Shown here piece by piece: positions 1 to 12,350 of a stretch of DNA of 64,000 bases. The translations under genes were made by a program, and so were the position numbers. How positions within the stretch are numbered: the stretch's first letter is position 1; each line of letters starts with the position of its first letter. The notes beneath the pieces were generated by a model, which worked only from the letters and a program-made list of their open reading frames with translations, was not told the DNA's origin and made no database searches. Origin of the DNA: Tetradesmus obliquus (Eukaryota; Chlorophyta; Chlorophyceae; Sphaeropleales; Scenedesmaceae); contig CP126201.1 in assembly GCA_030272155.1 (NCBI GenBank), positions 4,128,501 to 4,192,500 of the forward strand. Direction: 5' to 3'.

Positions 1-411
1 TGTGTAGCAGGGCAGTGAACGCTGCACGGAGCAGCTGTGCAAGCTGCCGGCAGCCCAGCAGCTCGGCAGCTATGCCTTGCAGCAGCTGCTGCAGCAGGCG
101 GCGAGAAATACAACCCTGGATGTATTCAGCAGCTGTGCCAGCTGCCAGCGGTGCGACAGCTGAGCACCAAATGCTGTGCAGCAGCTGCTGCAGCAGGCGG
201 CGAGAAATACAACCCTGGATGTATTCAGCAGCTGTGCCAGCTGCCAGCGGTGCGACAGCTGAGCACAAATGCTGTGCAGCAGCTGCTGCAGCAGAGCAGC
301 GCTGAATGTAGGGCGCAGCTGCTGGCCAGCATCCCTGCGGCGATTGCGTGCTGCTCGCAGCTTGCACAGCTGCAAGTGTCAGCAGACAGCAGCGATGCCG
401 AATGTACATAG
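1..411 (+). CDS. 3' end of a probable Pumilio (PUF)-repeat-like protein, partial
   Basis: Two exons can be joined: about 11-121 and 229-411 (stop at 409-411). The reading frame is closed at 5-7, so an acceptor (AG at 9-10 or 14-15) must open the first exon and the gene continues off the left edge. The segments GSYALQQLLQQA and STNAVQQLLQQSS resemble the helical core of PUF RNA-binding repeats (known examples have forms such as GSYVLQ and ASNVVQ). Splicing GT at 122 to AG at 228 removes 107 nt and joins the frames in phase 0. Without splicing, the first frame stops inside each 99-bp repeat. The PUF assignment is a resemblance only, because too little of the protein is present to count repeats. 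It could also be another alpha-helical repeat protein. Confidence 0.45.
78..298 (+). repeat. 99-bp tandem duplication (2 full copies plus a partial third)
   Basis: The unit beginning TGCAGCAGCTGCTGCAG at 78 recurs at 177 with near identity, and its first 20 or so bases recur again at about 275. The period of 99 bp is a multiple of three. Each copy carries the sequence GATGTATTCAG, which contains both a GT and an AG, so two copies suffice to make a 107-nt GT...AG intron. Confidence 0.9.
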
Positions 412-1107
412 TAGCTGCCAGCAGTGTCGGATGTTGTGCTGCATTTGAGGGTCTAGCTAGCGCGGTGCTTTGAAGTTGCATGCTGTGTCTTTTGTCGCTT
501 TGTTCCAACATCTTGCGCCTGTTGCTATGTAGAATAATCCACAAATCGCATGATACAGCAGCATGTGTACACATGTTATGCTGTGCCCACCTATGCATGC
601 TTGCAGTCCCGTCCATTGTGGATATAAGATGAGGGATTGGGCGTGCAAGAGTGTGCATAGTGCTCCATTGTGTGCCCTTTTTATTTCTGGTCTCGGGCCA
701 TGTCTTCACCCTGTTGTGTCTTGACTTGCGGAACTTCAAGTTCCCATAAGTTATGGGACACAAACTTTTCGCAAGCTTGGGTGGGGGCGAGGTTGTGCAT
801 CTATGATGGTGCCAGGACCCACATGTAACTATCCTTTCTCACGAAGATTGTGTTAGCTTGGTGCCAAGCAAGCAGCGCAGCAGCTCCTGACAAGAGCTTG
901 CCACATGCAGCTCAAATGTCTGCATATCATTCACAATACCAGCTGCTGCAACAATTGTACCAGCCCTGCAACAGGCCACCAGCTGCACCCCTAACTTCAC
1001 CTAGTTAGGTAGTTTATAAACAGTATCAGATGCTGCATTTCCATGAAGGTAGCGTCGCCCATCACTCGTCACTCCTAGCAGGCTGCCGCAGCTGTTGGTG
1101 TATGTAG
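412..1107. other. Intergenic / 3' flanks, no gene seen
   Basis: Lies between the ends of two convergent genes. No coding exon was recognised. Positions 803-845 carry a 36-bp segment, including CCCACATGTAACTATCCT, that recurs at 11404-11447. Confidence 0.5.
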
Positions 1108-2125
1108 CTAGTCCGAGTAGGCAGCCACAGCCATGCCGTTGATTTTGAACTTGTGGCCTCCAGTGGTGGTCTGGTTGAGCAGCGTTACCGACACCACACA
1201 GCGCGGGTGGGCGCTGACCTGCAAAGCATGCATGCAGTTGGAGGGACGGACAGATCAGCAGGCAGCGGAAGTGCATGCTTGCTGGTGCACAGGGTTATAC
1301 ATTGGTCAGCAACCGGTGGCAACTGCCAGCTATGCTGCTGCATGACGTTGGGGCCAAACTTAAAAACACATGACACGTTGGTGTGCATGATGCGGCGATG
1401 ACAAGCCCGCACAAGCTGCAATGCAGCGCAGAGCAGATGCCACCTGTCAGCATAGTAGTGCCCCTCAGCTGGGGTATTGCTCAATCTTGCCGCTGTCATC
1501 ATTCTGTAATAAGATCATTGCCTGCACACGTGCTATGATGCAGCACTAGCCAACCCACCTGCGTCTGCACTGTGTCCAGCTCAGCAGTTCTGTCTGTGTT
1601 TTCGCCGTTGACCTCCAGAGCTTCGCAGCTGCAGCCCTGCTCACACTGCAGCCTCACAATGCCCATGCCATCAACTGCCCCCGAGCCATCCTCCGCCACA
1701 TATGACTGCTGCTTCAAAAATAACATAACAAGTGACAGCTTGCCCTTGCGCTGCAGCTGCTCCCTGCTCAGGATGCTGCTGATGTTGAATTCAAACACGA
1801 TCTGAGCGCCCGGCGTAACAGATTTGTAACCAAACTTCCTGCAGCCTGGCGAGCGGCAGTCATGCCGCCCTTCCTCTACCCAATCCCAGCCGTTGTTGCT
1901 AACAGCAAATGGCTGAAATGCCTGACCTGCAGCACAGAAAGTGTCCACATCCAGCTGCTGTGCTGCTACTGGGCTCACTGCACTTGGCAATGCAGGGGTA
2001 GCCCCCAGTGCAGCTGCCAGTGCTGTGCTTTGAAGGTCGTTTGGTGACTCCATGATTGGCCGCTGCGCAGAGATCATCCTGCTGTGCTGCCTGCCCCAGC
2101 CTGTGCTCAAGGGGAGGTTTGCTCC

Positions 2126-2162
<37 letters not shown>

Positions 2163-3236
2163 CTGCTGCTGCTGATCAGTCCCAGCAGCCCCCGCCGCCG
2201 TGTCGGTAACACGTCAAGGTAGCTGTGTGCATGGTGCCGGTAATGCTGCGCTGGCACTGCGGCCACACCATGATGCTGCTGCTGCTGTTGTGCCTGCAGC
2301 AGCAGCGACTTTGTGACAAGGTGCCGTATCGCCCAGGCCACAAACCCTGCGCCGTAAACCCTGGCGCCTGCCAGCTTGGGATGTATGTGGTCTTTGAGGA
2401 AGTCATCTCGTGTGAGGCCCAGCAGCGGCAGCAGCAGCGCATCATCAAACATGGCATTGTAGAGTGCATCCCGCACACTCACCATAGGCACGTTGTACCT
2501 GCACAGTGACAAATACAGATGTGAGGCGCTGGCGTCCTGGATGAGAACCACGTACAGAACGTGTTACTAAACGAGCCATGGGCGCGTCGACCCTGCACAG
2601 TGACAGCAAGGGAATGTGCACACCATTGCAGCTGTGAGGCGCTGATGTCTTATCAAAAGCATGTACACAACATGTTCAGGGACCAACAGCGCTGCCAGCA
2701 TGCATGATTTTCCTTCCCCCGTCTTGCTGGGAGCAGAGTAGCAGCAGCTAAACAGCAGCAGCAGCAGAGCCGCATCTCATCAGCAACCACACCCTTAACT
2801 TCATCAGTTGCCGGTGCTTTGCTGCTGTTCTTCAAACCCACCTCTTGGCTATCACTGCATGCATGTCCTCGCCAGTCTTCCAGTAAGCCCCTGGCATGCC
2901 CTTGTGTGTTATTTTGAAGGAGAAGCAGGCCATGCTGAGCAGTGCTGCCTGCGGCGCCTTGAGCAGCACCTTGCGCAACAACTGCTCATACCCGGCAACC
3001 TGCAGGCAGTCAGCAGAAGTTTTTTTGAGCAAGCAATGCGTGTGTGCATGGTCACGATCCTGTGATGCATCACAGCGGCTGCCATGTAGTGCCGTGCAGA
3101 GTGGCAGGCTTCAAGTTGGTGGCAACATCAGGATTGCAAAATCCGCAGGATGCCATGCAGTACAGCAGCTGCTTATGCATGCCTCTTGTATGAATGCGGC
3201 TGCATGCTGGCCTGCAGGCCGTGTGCTCTATGCCGC

Positions 3237-3268
<32 letters not shown>

Positions 3269-4442
3269 CCCACCTGTGGGTGTGAGAAGTCCAGGCACTG
3301 GCCAGATCCACACCCTGCAAGCAGTACACAGCAGCATGCTTGTCACGGGCAGCAGCAAAATGACTGATCAGCATGACCTGCATATCCTTCCAGTTCCAGG
3401 CCATGCTTGTACATAGGCAGTAACAGTGCTGGTCACATCCACTCCTGCTGGAGTGATTTGCAGCAACTGCAGCGCCAAATGTGCCCACCACGCATGCAGA
3501 CGCTGTGGCACGTGCACTGCACTGCGCTGTACGCACCATTAATTGAGTACTCCACGAGCACCAAGTCCGCATCAGCAGGCATGTCATGGTAGTAGCACAG
3601 CGCTGCTGCCATGGCCACTGTTGCGCCATGCCCCAGGTTTATGAAGCTGAATGTCACATCAGGAAAGGCAGCACGCATCCACGCCACTGTTTCTTCTGGC
3701 CAACTGCTGTCCTCGTTGAATGCATGGTGGCCAACTGTTACGCTGCCACCAAAGGCTACAACAGTTATGTTGCTGCCAGGGGTGATGAGTTTTTGAGAGA
3801 GCCGGTCCCAATTGCGAGGCAGCGGCACCTGCAGGCAAAGTCCAAGTGGCAGGAATGTGAGCCGATGTGATGTGGTCTGGGGTGGAAGTGTTCTTGGGCA
3901 ACAGGCAGGCTGCTACAGATAGGATGGCTGTGTTTCTGCAAATCTGAGAGAAATAGGTGAGAGGGACTGCCTCAAATAAGTATGCTGGAACTACTTGGCA
4001 CTTGTGAGCCGAACCACGACCTCGGAATGTACGTACGAGCCAACTCACGGTGAGAAAAGGTCCTCAACGTGTGCCACACGCAAATTAATACAGCTCAAAT
4101 AGTTTGTCCAGAATGACGGCCCCTCTGCGTGCTGCTGCTATTGCTGCTGTACATGCTGCTTCTGCTGTACCTGCTGCTGCTGCTGCTGCTATTATCCCCT
4201 GCATGCCCCACCTCGTATTTGTACGCTGACCGAAGTAGAGGTTCAACATGGTGGTCTTTTACAGCTAATGGAGCCTCCCAGATGGTTTTGAGCGCTGCCT
4301 TGGTGCTGCTGTCTGTCCTAGCGCCGTGGCGGGAACGGCTGTCAACGTCAAGTGCGGAAAACTCATATGCGCGGCACAAATAGTGACTGCTGAGCAATAC
4401 TGCGAATACTAATCTGACTACAACTTTAATGCGAGCGAGCAT
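1108..4442 (-). CDS. Secreted SGNH/GDSL-type hydrolase-like protein
   Basis: Exons in transcript order: a 5' exon from ATG 4442 to roughly 4095 (its donor is not resolved), then 3537-3828, 3274-3314, 2842-2999, 1559-2498 and 1108-1218 (stop TAG). The last five join in frame with GT-AG borders. The 5' exon begins with a hydrophobic stretch (VVVRLVFAVLLSS) typical of a signal peptide, then a Ser-rich stalk. SGNH blocks are visible: block I as FGGSVTVG (nucleophile Ser), NLGHGAT for block II, the Asn of VEYSINGC for block III, and DHIHPKLAG holding the block V Asp and His. A 41-nt micro-exon supplies NGCGSGQCLDF. Behind the catalytic part follow a His/Gln/Ser-rich linker and a Cys-containing C-terminal domain ending VAAYSD. 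This fits an extracellular or wall esterase/acetylesterase-like enzyme; the substrate is unknown. The join between the first exon and 3828 needs transcript evidence. Confidence 0.75.
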
Positions 4443-6763
4443 TGCTCATGCATCGGGGCGTGCCAGCGAGGTGGGTCCGACGGTGAGCGGTATCGACTTG
4501 CTCTCGTAGGTGTGAGCGCCACTGGAAGCACCACAGACATTCAGCAGTTCGCAGACTGCTATGGACGGTCACACCAACCAGCTTTGCTGGTAGTTCATGC
4601 TACTGGCTGTCATCAGTTTTTTGAACAGTTCCATAGCCCCTGGTGTCTAGCTGGCTACATCAGCCGAGTGCTGATCAAGCAAGGTATAAAATTGGTACAA
4701 CGTGCAAGCAGGTCAACCATTCCAAGTATAATGCAGCATAATGAGTACTCACATGGCTAGAAGTGGTCCCCCAAAAGGCCACCATGGCTGCTGAACCTCA
4801 GATTGCAAGCATGTGCAGCTCCTGCTTCTGCTCCTATGTGTCTTTTGTATTACCAGCATTCATAACAACACCTGGTCAGCGCCGTCCCAAAAAGGCCATG
4901 ATGCCTTTTGGCGGCAACGGCACTGACGGTCTTCAGCGCTCTTGTAGTCAGCCGTAGTCCTGGTAGTGACACCTTGTCAGTGACTCCATGCTTGTCAACC
5001 TCAACACAGGTGTGTGTGGTTTATATTTTCCTCGCAAGAAGCAGGAGGGGCAATAGTGTAAATTTCATGTATTGGGGTGTGTGTATGCCTGCTGTACTGC
5101 TTCATACCGCTGTCATTCAAAGTTGACTGTCATATTGACCATGTATGGCCATATGTACATTTTGTCGTCCTTAATCAGACAACGGGCGCTCAGCGCTCCC
5201 CATTGTCACCTTCGAGTGACTGAATGGGATGGGTTATGTGCATTGAGAGTAAGGTGTGTTCAAAGTACAAGCGACCTCGTCCTGAACTGCGATCAGCCCT
5301 ACTGCTGCCACAGGTGCCCCAAACAGACAGCTGCAGCCCAACTGCGGTGCTGCCAGCGCCGGTGATGCCAGGGTGCATGCATATAAACATGTAGCAGGTT
5401 CTCTGTCCTGCACATGATCTACCAGGAAACGAGCCACAGCCAAGTCAGCAACTGGAATGTTACACACAGAACAAAGCAGCGCAGCTGCAGCAGCCAGCCA
5501 ATAATCGCAGCGCCGCATAACAGACGACACAAGTCATCCTTTTGCATGCGCGCTCTCCTCCTGCAAGCTGCAGGCCCGCCTGCCCATTGCTGCTACTGCA
5601 GTATACAGAGTTGCAGCACTTCTGCTGCTCTCTTGCTGCGCGCCTTGCTGTGCAGCTGCTCCTGCAAGGCTGCTCCTGCATCTGCGTCCACTGCTAGACT
5701 ATGCAGCCTGCTGCAGCACCAGCCGGAGATGCGGCAACACAACTAGACCTGCGCAGGCAGCAGGAGCAGTGGAGACAAAGCAGCAGGGGCAGCACACCAG
5801 AGAGCTCCTGTGTAAGCATAGATCATACGCGTGTGTGTGCTGCTTGAGCAACCATGACAACTGAGGATGCACGGATCTCTGTGCGTGGTGCAGTAACAGG
5901 TGTGCATGCAACAGTAGAACATCAAGCGACGGCATAAAACCACATGCACACGTACAAAGCATTTTGGCGTCAGAAGGTGGAAGTTTTTTATTTCACTAAG
6001 CACAGCACAAGGCCGGCGTTCAGTGGTTTGAGTGAGATATTTAGCATCAGCCGCCCATACAGCCCAACAAAACACCGCGCTGCTTGCCACTGCTTGCAGG
6101 AAAGCAGCGCGGCTAAGCAAACAGGAACTACTCAGCCCTTTGAGATGCAAACAGAACACCCAAGTAGCCTGTGACCAGTCCATACAAGCAACTGCATCTA
6201 CAAAGCTGCCTGCAAGCACGCTGCGTGCGCTAGCGCAGCACAGTGCTGTTTCAACACGACCAGCAGCTAGCCGTGCATGCCACTGTGCTGCTGCCACAGC
6301 ACTTTCCAAGTGCTGAAACACCCTGGTGGTGACCTGGCTGTGGTAAGCATAGCCCATGTGTGCTGGCGACACTTGCGATGGTCTGAGCCTTGCCTGCAAG
6401 CAGCATATGATCTCACTGCGACGCTGCTGTCTATTGCTGGACTTCATCCTGACCTGCCAAGTGCGCAAGTGCACTGCAGCTGGTAAGCCGCCTGCTCTGA
6501 TGCTCCACCCATGCTATACTACCAGCAGTGCTTAATGATGGGCAAACAGGCACGATTAACAGCTCCCATGCACTGCCTGCTGCTGCTGATGCCAGCACTG
6601 CATGCGGCACCGCACAGCTGCTCGCTGCATGCGCTGCACTGCAGGGCATGCGCTGCTGCTGCTCCTGCTGCCGCACCCTTTTGTTGCTGCTGCGGCTGGT
6701 GCTGCTGCTGCTGGAGTGAGCACATGAGCCCACCTGCTACTACCCATCAACAGCGGCAGCTGT
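4443..6763. other. Intergenic region, no confident gene
   Basis: Only low-complexity open frames are seen. One minus-strand frame at 5743-6474 is open for 243 codons but is Ala/Cys/Ser-rich with no recognisable domain or splice pattern. Another at 5234-5530 reads like possible exon sequence (DLAVARFLVDHVQDREP), but I could not build a gene around it. Confidence 0.4.
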
Positions 6764-7244
6764 TTAAGGGTTGTTGCTGTTGGGGCCCTTCTTCTTGCCG
6801 AAGCCAACCACTGCAGCAGCACAAGCAAGGCAGACAGCAAACAAATAATCAGCAAGGGGTACTATGCATATGGAAGCACTCAGGCACGAGATGGACTGTG
6901 AAGCAGGCTGCAGCCCACACCCAGGCTGCTGCTACTGCTGCAGCTGCTGCACGCCTCTCACAAGCATCAAGGCAGCCCACAGCTACGCACCAACGTTCAC
7001 GAAACGGCGGTTGTACTTCACGCGCTTCATGGCACGGCCGGTGGGCTTCTTCTTCTTCTCCTGCTTGGGCACCTTGGGGGCCTGGCCACGCACCTTACCG
7101 GCACGGGCGAGCGAGCCGTGGACCTTACCTACGATTACAAACAAAAGGATCAACCACTTGACTTGACAGCCGAGCCAGCAGCACTAGAGCTTGAAAGACA
7201 GCAGTTCGGCGGCCTCAGGACAGCAGGAGAGCGCACTTACCCAT
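6764..7244 (-). CDS. RPS30: 40S ribosomal protein eS30 (not fused to ubiquitin)
   Basis: Three exons: 7241-7244 (ATG plus one base), 6991-7128 and 6764-6810 (stop TAA), giving a 62-residue protein. The translation starts [17 protein letters not shown], runs through the basic stretch [15 protein letters not shown] and the YNRRFVNV core, and ends [14 protein letters not shown], which is eS30 end to end. It is a small basic protein of the 40S subunit near the decoding site. In animals eS30 is made as a fusion to a ubiquitin-like domain (FAU); here the start codon lies directly before the ribosomal part, as in plants and algae. The first exon carries only four coding bases, so the junction GGTAAG is used both as donor and as the start of exon 2. 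All three junctions are GT-AG and in phase. Confidence 0.96.
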
Positions 7245-8960
7245 GATTGCTGTCTTCGGTTAATGCCACAAACTCGCAAAGAGGGGCCGAAACAGGTGAG
7301 CGGCAGTGGAAATGGTGCACAACACTCGCCTGCCACTTGTGTTATAACACAATCGCTGCGGTGCGTGGGGCTTGAAAGGGCTTCAAAATGTTTTAAGATG
7401 CGTAATTTTGCCAGTGTGTTCGCCTTGATGGCGTGCGCCCGTGCAGCACGAAAACTGCTCCTACTGCAGTGCCAAGCAGACCTGCTCTGATGCTGTCAGC
7501 TGTTTGAAGCTGAGTAATGCAAGCCATTGACCTGGCCTTGTGACGACATCTCATGGCTTTCAGAAAGTCTTACAGCAGCTACAGAGCTGCCAAAGTCGTT
7601 GTAGCAGCAAGCTCTGCCTGGCATGGCGCATATGCAAGTCGGACGCCAGTTGTCTGGTGGAGGCTGCCAATAAGCTGTGCTATGGCGCGAGCAGGCTCAG
7701 GACTTTGCAGACGTTAGTGTGCCATGGTAAGCACTGCGCAGATGCCAAAACAGACGCAGCAAGCGCAGACTTTTGTCTTGGCAGTGTTGCACTACAGTGC
7801 AGCCAGCTAGCTGGAATGCCTGCCGCTGTTTACGGCCAGCAGCTTCTGAACGCATGCAACAGTGATCTTGGTGACAGAATTGAGTCCTCAGCACACAGGT
7901 TGCAGGCAGGCGGCAGCACATGCTGAGGTGGCAGCTGCTACATCCGCACACGCAGCATGCGCATACTGCCAGCACAGCCGATAGCCAAGCAGCCAAGCAG
8001 TTGATGCTACCAGGCAAGTCAAGCCATGGATCTGCTCAGTAGCTGCCAAGCATCATGGCCGCACACAGCAATGGCTGCGCCATGCGACCCTCATAATCAT
8101 TTTGATCATCGTGTACTGTTTCAAGCCACAGCAACATGCACGCGAGATGGGAAGTGTGGCGGGAGCCAGCTGCAGCCTGCAGCTCGAGGCCACAGGTGGT
8201 GGATGTTGCACACGGCTGCGCAAACACTCCCCACCAGTGCTCAAAACCACTTCAAACATGTGACATGTGACAACATGTGACTCACTCTCGGGTGATAGCT
8301 TGCCTTCTCCTGTAACAAGCCTCTCTCTCGACAAACATGTGATCTGACAACTCGCGGCACTCATGCGTCCTGCCAGCTGCCCAATTTTCCTCGACTTTTT
8401 TTGTGACTCAACTGTGATTGCCTTTGATTGCCTTTGTTGCTCGTTCTTTTGGACAGAACACGCCGTGTGCCGCAACGTTGTAGGGCATCAGGTCTGCCAA
8501 CGTTGACGAGGAATGCATGAACTTGCGTGCATTGCTTTCTGGCTAGGCTGCAGTGCTGCTGCATGCTTGTCTCTTCGACCCTGCAGCAGCGCTTCTGCAG
8601 AGCCGCTGCAGCAGTGTTGTTTGAACACGCAAGCATGGTGTTTCCTGCTGCAGTGAGGGCAGGGTTGCCTTCTGTACGGCAAGGGCTACCTCTGCCAGCT
8701 GCTGTTCCAAGGCTGGCATCAGTGCCATTGGTTGCAACATATACAGTTACACGACAAAACTGAAGCAATCATATCAGGATGCTGTGTATGCATCTTGATC
8801 GTGTGTCAGATAGTCCATTGCCACAGGATGACCGGGCTGTTTTCACGTGCATGCTATGCTGCGCACCAGGGCTTTTGAGAACCCAAACATGCATTGTCCA
8901 ACAACAAACATGCGTTGTGCTTCATTACACACGCTGGGCTCCAAACCCAGCATCACCACG

Positions 8961-9135
8961 CAGTTGAGCATCATACTTGCTCATTATGAGCTTTGAGGCG
9001 GCCCCGCAGGAACCTGTCTACCTCGACCTGAGTATCACAGGCTCTATGGCTGTAGAGCCTGTGTTACTCGGATCAGGGTACACCGATTCCTGCGGGGCCG
9101 CCTTGAAGCTCATGAGCAAGTATGATCCGCAACTG
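8961..9135. other. 175-nt near-perfect inverted repeat (candidate small-RNA hairpin or MITE)
   Basis: The left arm runs from CAGTTG at 8961 through the GAGGCGGCCCCGCAGGAA block to GGCTCTA at about 9050. The right arm mirrors it down to CAACTG at 9130-9135. The arms are about 85 nt with roughly 85% pairing and a terminal loop of only about 6 nt around 9051. Mismatches are scattered as in a long stem with small internal loops. Either strand would fold into one long hairpin. No coding potential is evident. Candidates are a green-algal microRNA/siRNA precursor or a small inverted-repeat transposon remnant. Confidence 0.85.
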
Positions 9136-10922
9136 AGCCGATGGGCCCGCCTGCACTCACCCGATCCTCTGAGTCAGAGTCACATGATCTGCCATCATAT
9201 GTAGAGCTGGGCTGTGCCAGCAATGCAAGTCAGCGCAGATTGCACGCATCAGCACAATCAAAAGTCGCAGCATTCAATCACCTAGGTTGGTGGCAACAGC
9301 ACGATGTGTTGAAGCCGCCACCAGTCAAAAACAACGGCCTGCTTTGGGCCGTGTGTTGTGTGTGCTGCCAAGAATGTCCGCCAAGAACAAGGCTGTGCTG
9401 TACTGGCTGTATTGCCAGCACAACAGTCCAAACGTTTCCACAGCATCACGCAAGCTATGAATCCAGATCTGCAACAAGTCAAATCAGGTACAGCAAACAT
9501 GCGCTGCTGTGCCGGTACAAGAAACGCATGTACTCAAAACCGTCTCCGGTCAAAATGTAGCAGGCGGCCGGCAGCGATGTAGTGTTTTCACAGCAGTAGC
9601 AGCCAGCAAGGCTGACTCATGATCGTATCCATCAGCACTGTACTCGCATGACAAACCACCAGCGCACATGCGCCTGCGCAGACGCAGATGCCACGGCCTT
9701 CCGGATCTCATGTTGCACATCAAACATGATGGAAGAATGATGCCAGGACCCCTTGCCTTGCAACATCAGCAGGCGCAAACGCTCACCAAAACAGCCTGAG
9801 GATGTGTGTCACCACGCAGCACTGTGACAATGGCCAGCAGCGCGGTGACAAGCAGTAGGTTGAAGGGGCCTACCTAAAGCAAGCATTTGGTACAAAAGCA
9901 GCCACACACAATGCAAACAGAATGCGGCACACACCTGTGCTCAAGCGGCGATGCAAGGATTTTCGTGCATTTCTGTTGTGGGCCGTCACAGACACATGCT
10001 CAGCAGCAACACGCACCCAAGCCAACACGCAGAGTCGGACAGCTAGTAACCTGACAGCAGAAACAACCATGCTCTGAAAGTGCAGTAATAAGGCGTGCAG
10101 CGGCACCACAAACAGGAGAGAGCCGCTCCGGCCGCCACAACACGTTTGGCTGAGGCGTATTGGTATAGTGCTGAACACAGCATAGTATGACATGTCATGA
10201 GCACAAGCGCAGCACCTCGCCTGTGATGCAGAACCTGTTCCCCGGGGTCTTGTATGTGTTCACACCACTCATGCTCAACCCGTCCCCCAGCCAGGTGCAA
10301 TGCACCGCACCCTCAAGTGCGCCAGTTAACAACCCACCCCACCCCAGAGCGCAGGATGGTTTAGACACAAGCAGGAGACCACCACTCACGGCCCAAAGCC
10401 AAGCTTCCAAGCTATTATGATGCTCAACCTTTCAAGGTGTTATGATCATGCCTCCGTCACAGCACAGCCACAGGTATTATGGTGCATGCCCTTGCAACAG
10501 CATCAACAGCATTGTAAGCTGTCGTTTCAGCAATGCGGGCCCAATGTGCATGCAATGACAGTACCCCATGCCAAGAGACTCAAGTGGCAGGCACATGCCT
10601 TGTACAGCACACAATGACAGTATCCCACGGCACAACACGTATCCCACACCACCTGTTCCAAGTGGTGAACAAATGCATTGAACAGCACACTCACGCAGCT
10701 CTTGACAGCTGCGTGCCTCACAAAAAAGCACAACCAGGCGCTGCTGACACAGCCGCATGTACTGGCAGTACAGCGTGGTGCCATGTTTCCTGGTGGTTTA
10801 AAGCATGCGTTCCAGTGCCAAGGGGGGCCGCTGCATTGGAGGCTGCCATTCAGGCAGCGGGGCTGCTGCGCTCATACTCAGGAAGCTGCAGCCCCTTAGC
10901 ATGCTCCCCCTGAGGATTCTAG

Positions 10923-10956
<34 letters not shown>

Positions 10957-12052
10957 TGAGTCAACCACACAGCTCAGCCAACACCACAAAGTCAGCCAGT
11001 ATATGCCCCTGAACCAGGAAATGCATGCACCCCCAGTAGAGCTGCAGCTGGCAGTTCAGCCACAACACAACATCAACCCAGGGGCATCACCCCACACACA
11101 AACCATCAGGAGCAGCCTCAGCCAGCCAGCGATCCTGCACCCTTCAAGATAGCATGTTTGCAGTCGCGCAACGGAGGACCTTTCCTGTTGGCGGCGGAGG
11201 CGGCACGCGTGTGATGCTCGCAAGATGCGTCCTGCTCTCCCAGCACCCACTCTGATTCTGCCACAGAAAACCGTTTTATACTCTGAAGCAGGCAAGTATT
11301 ATTCCCCCTGACCACCCCACAGGCCAACTCACGGACCTTCTCACCAGTGTAGTGGTACACCCACAGAGCCACATGCCCTTCCAACGGCCACACAGCTGTT
11401 CAGGCCTGGATGGTGCTAGGGCCCACATGTAACTATCCTCTCTCAAAGGCCACACAGCTGTTAAGGCCTATGCCGGTGCTGCGGCCCCCAGTAATGATCT
11501 CCACCAAACGCGTTCAACAACAGTGCATGCAGCTGTTCTCAGCCCGCAACTAGGCATCTTCCGTCCCACAAAGCACTGCACACCTCCAGTGCATGCTGCA
11601 GACCGGTTGTAGCATGCACCAAACCTGCAGCTGTCCAGAAGCTGCTAATGCCATTGCCAGTCAGTTTGTATCAGTCACGCAAGCATTGCTATAACAACTG
11701 CACCGTGCAGCCAGTCTGCAAGCTGTGACAAGCCGCCGACAAAAGCCTGACACAGCGAGGTGTGAACTCACAATTTCCCACCACGCGGCATCTGCCTTTG
11801 AGGTGCTCCTGGGCGCAGATGTACTCCGCCGCAACAGCTGGGACGCATTCCGAGGCGCTGATGACGAATGTGGTGCAATACAATCTGCGGACAGTGAACG
11901 GCCCACCATCACCACCACCACCACCACCACCACCCCACCACACCCAACTCATAATTGTCATATAACAAAACTGTCATATTACAACTCCAGCAGCTGCCAT
12001 AGCTCTTAGAGCTGATCATATCACCACGCCAATGCAAACCGCCCATGCTGCC

Positions 12053-12350
12053 AACATCTGCCGCACCGTGCAGCAAGCAGGCTGTGCAGCGCCTGCCAGC
12101 CACCTGCCGCCACAAAAGCAATGCCCACATGCGCCACCAGACCTGACACTGCCGCAGTCCTCACGCGGCAGTGCCCGCACCACCACCAGCACCACCACCA
12201 CCCAACTTTAACAGCTGTCACAGCTCTCAACACCAAACCAACACGCCAAGGCACAATGCTCATGCCGCCAGCATTTGCCGCACCGTGCAGCAAGCAGGCT
12301 ACGCAGCGCCTTGCAGCCACCTGCCGCCACAAAAGCAATGCCCACATGCG
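12053..12350. repeat. Direct repeat of an ~80-bp block, 219 bp apart
   Basis: The block containing GCCGCACCGTGCAGCAAGC at about 12060 is repeated with few changes at about 12278, including the CCTGCCGCCACAAAAGCAAT tail. A more diverged third copy begins near 12575. The intervening DNA has CAC/CCA triplet runs. No gene was recognised over it. Confidence 0.7.

Noticed and set aside
5743-6474. 243-codon minus-strand open frame
   Set aside because: Composition is Cys/Ala/Ser-rich without a domain, start context or splice continuation; length alone is not convincing in this triplet-rich DNA.
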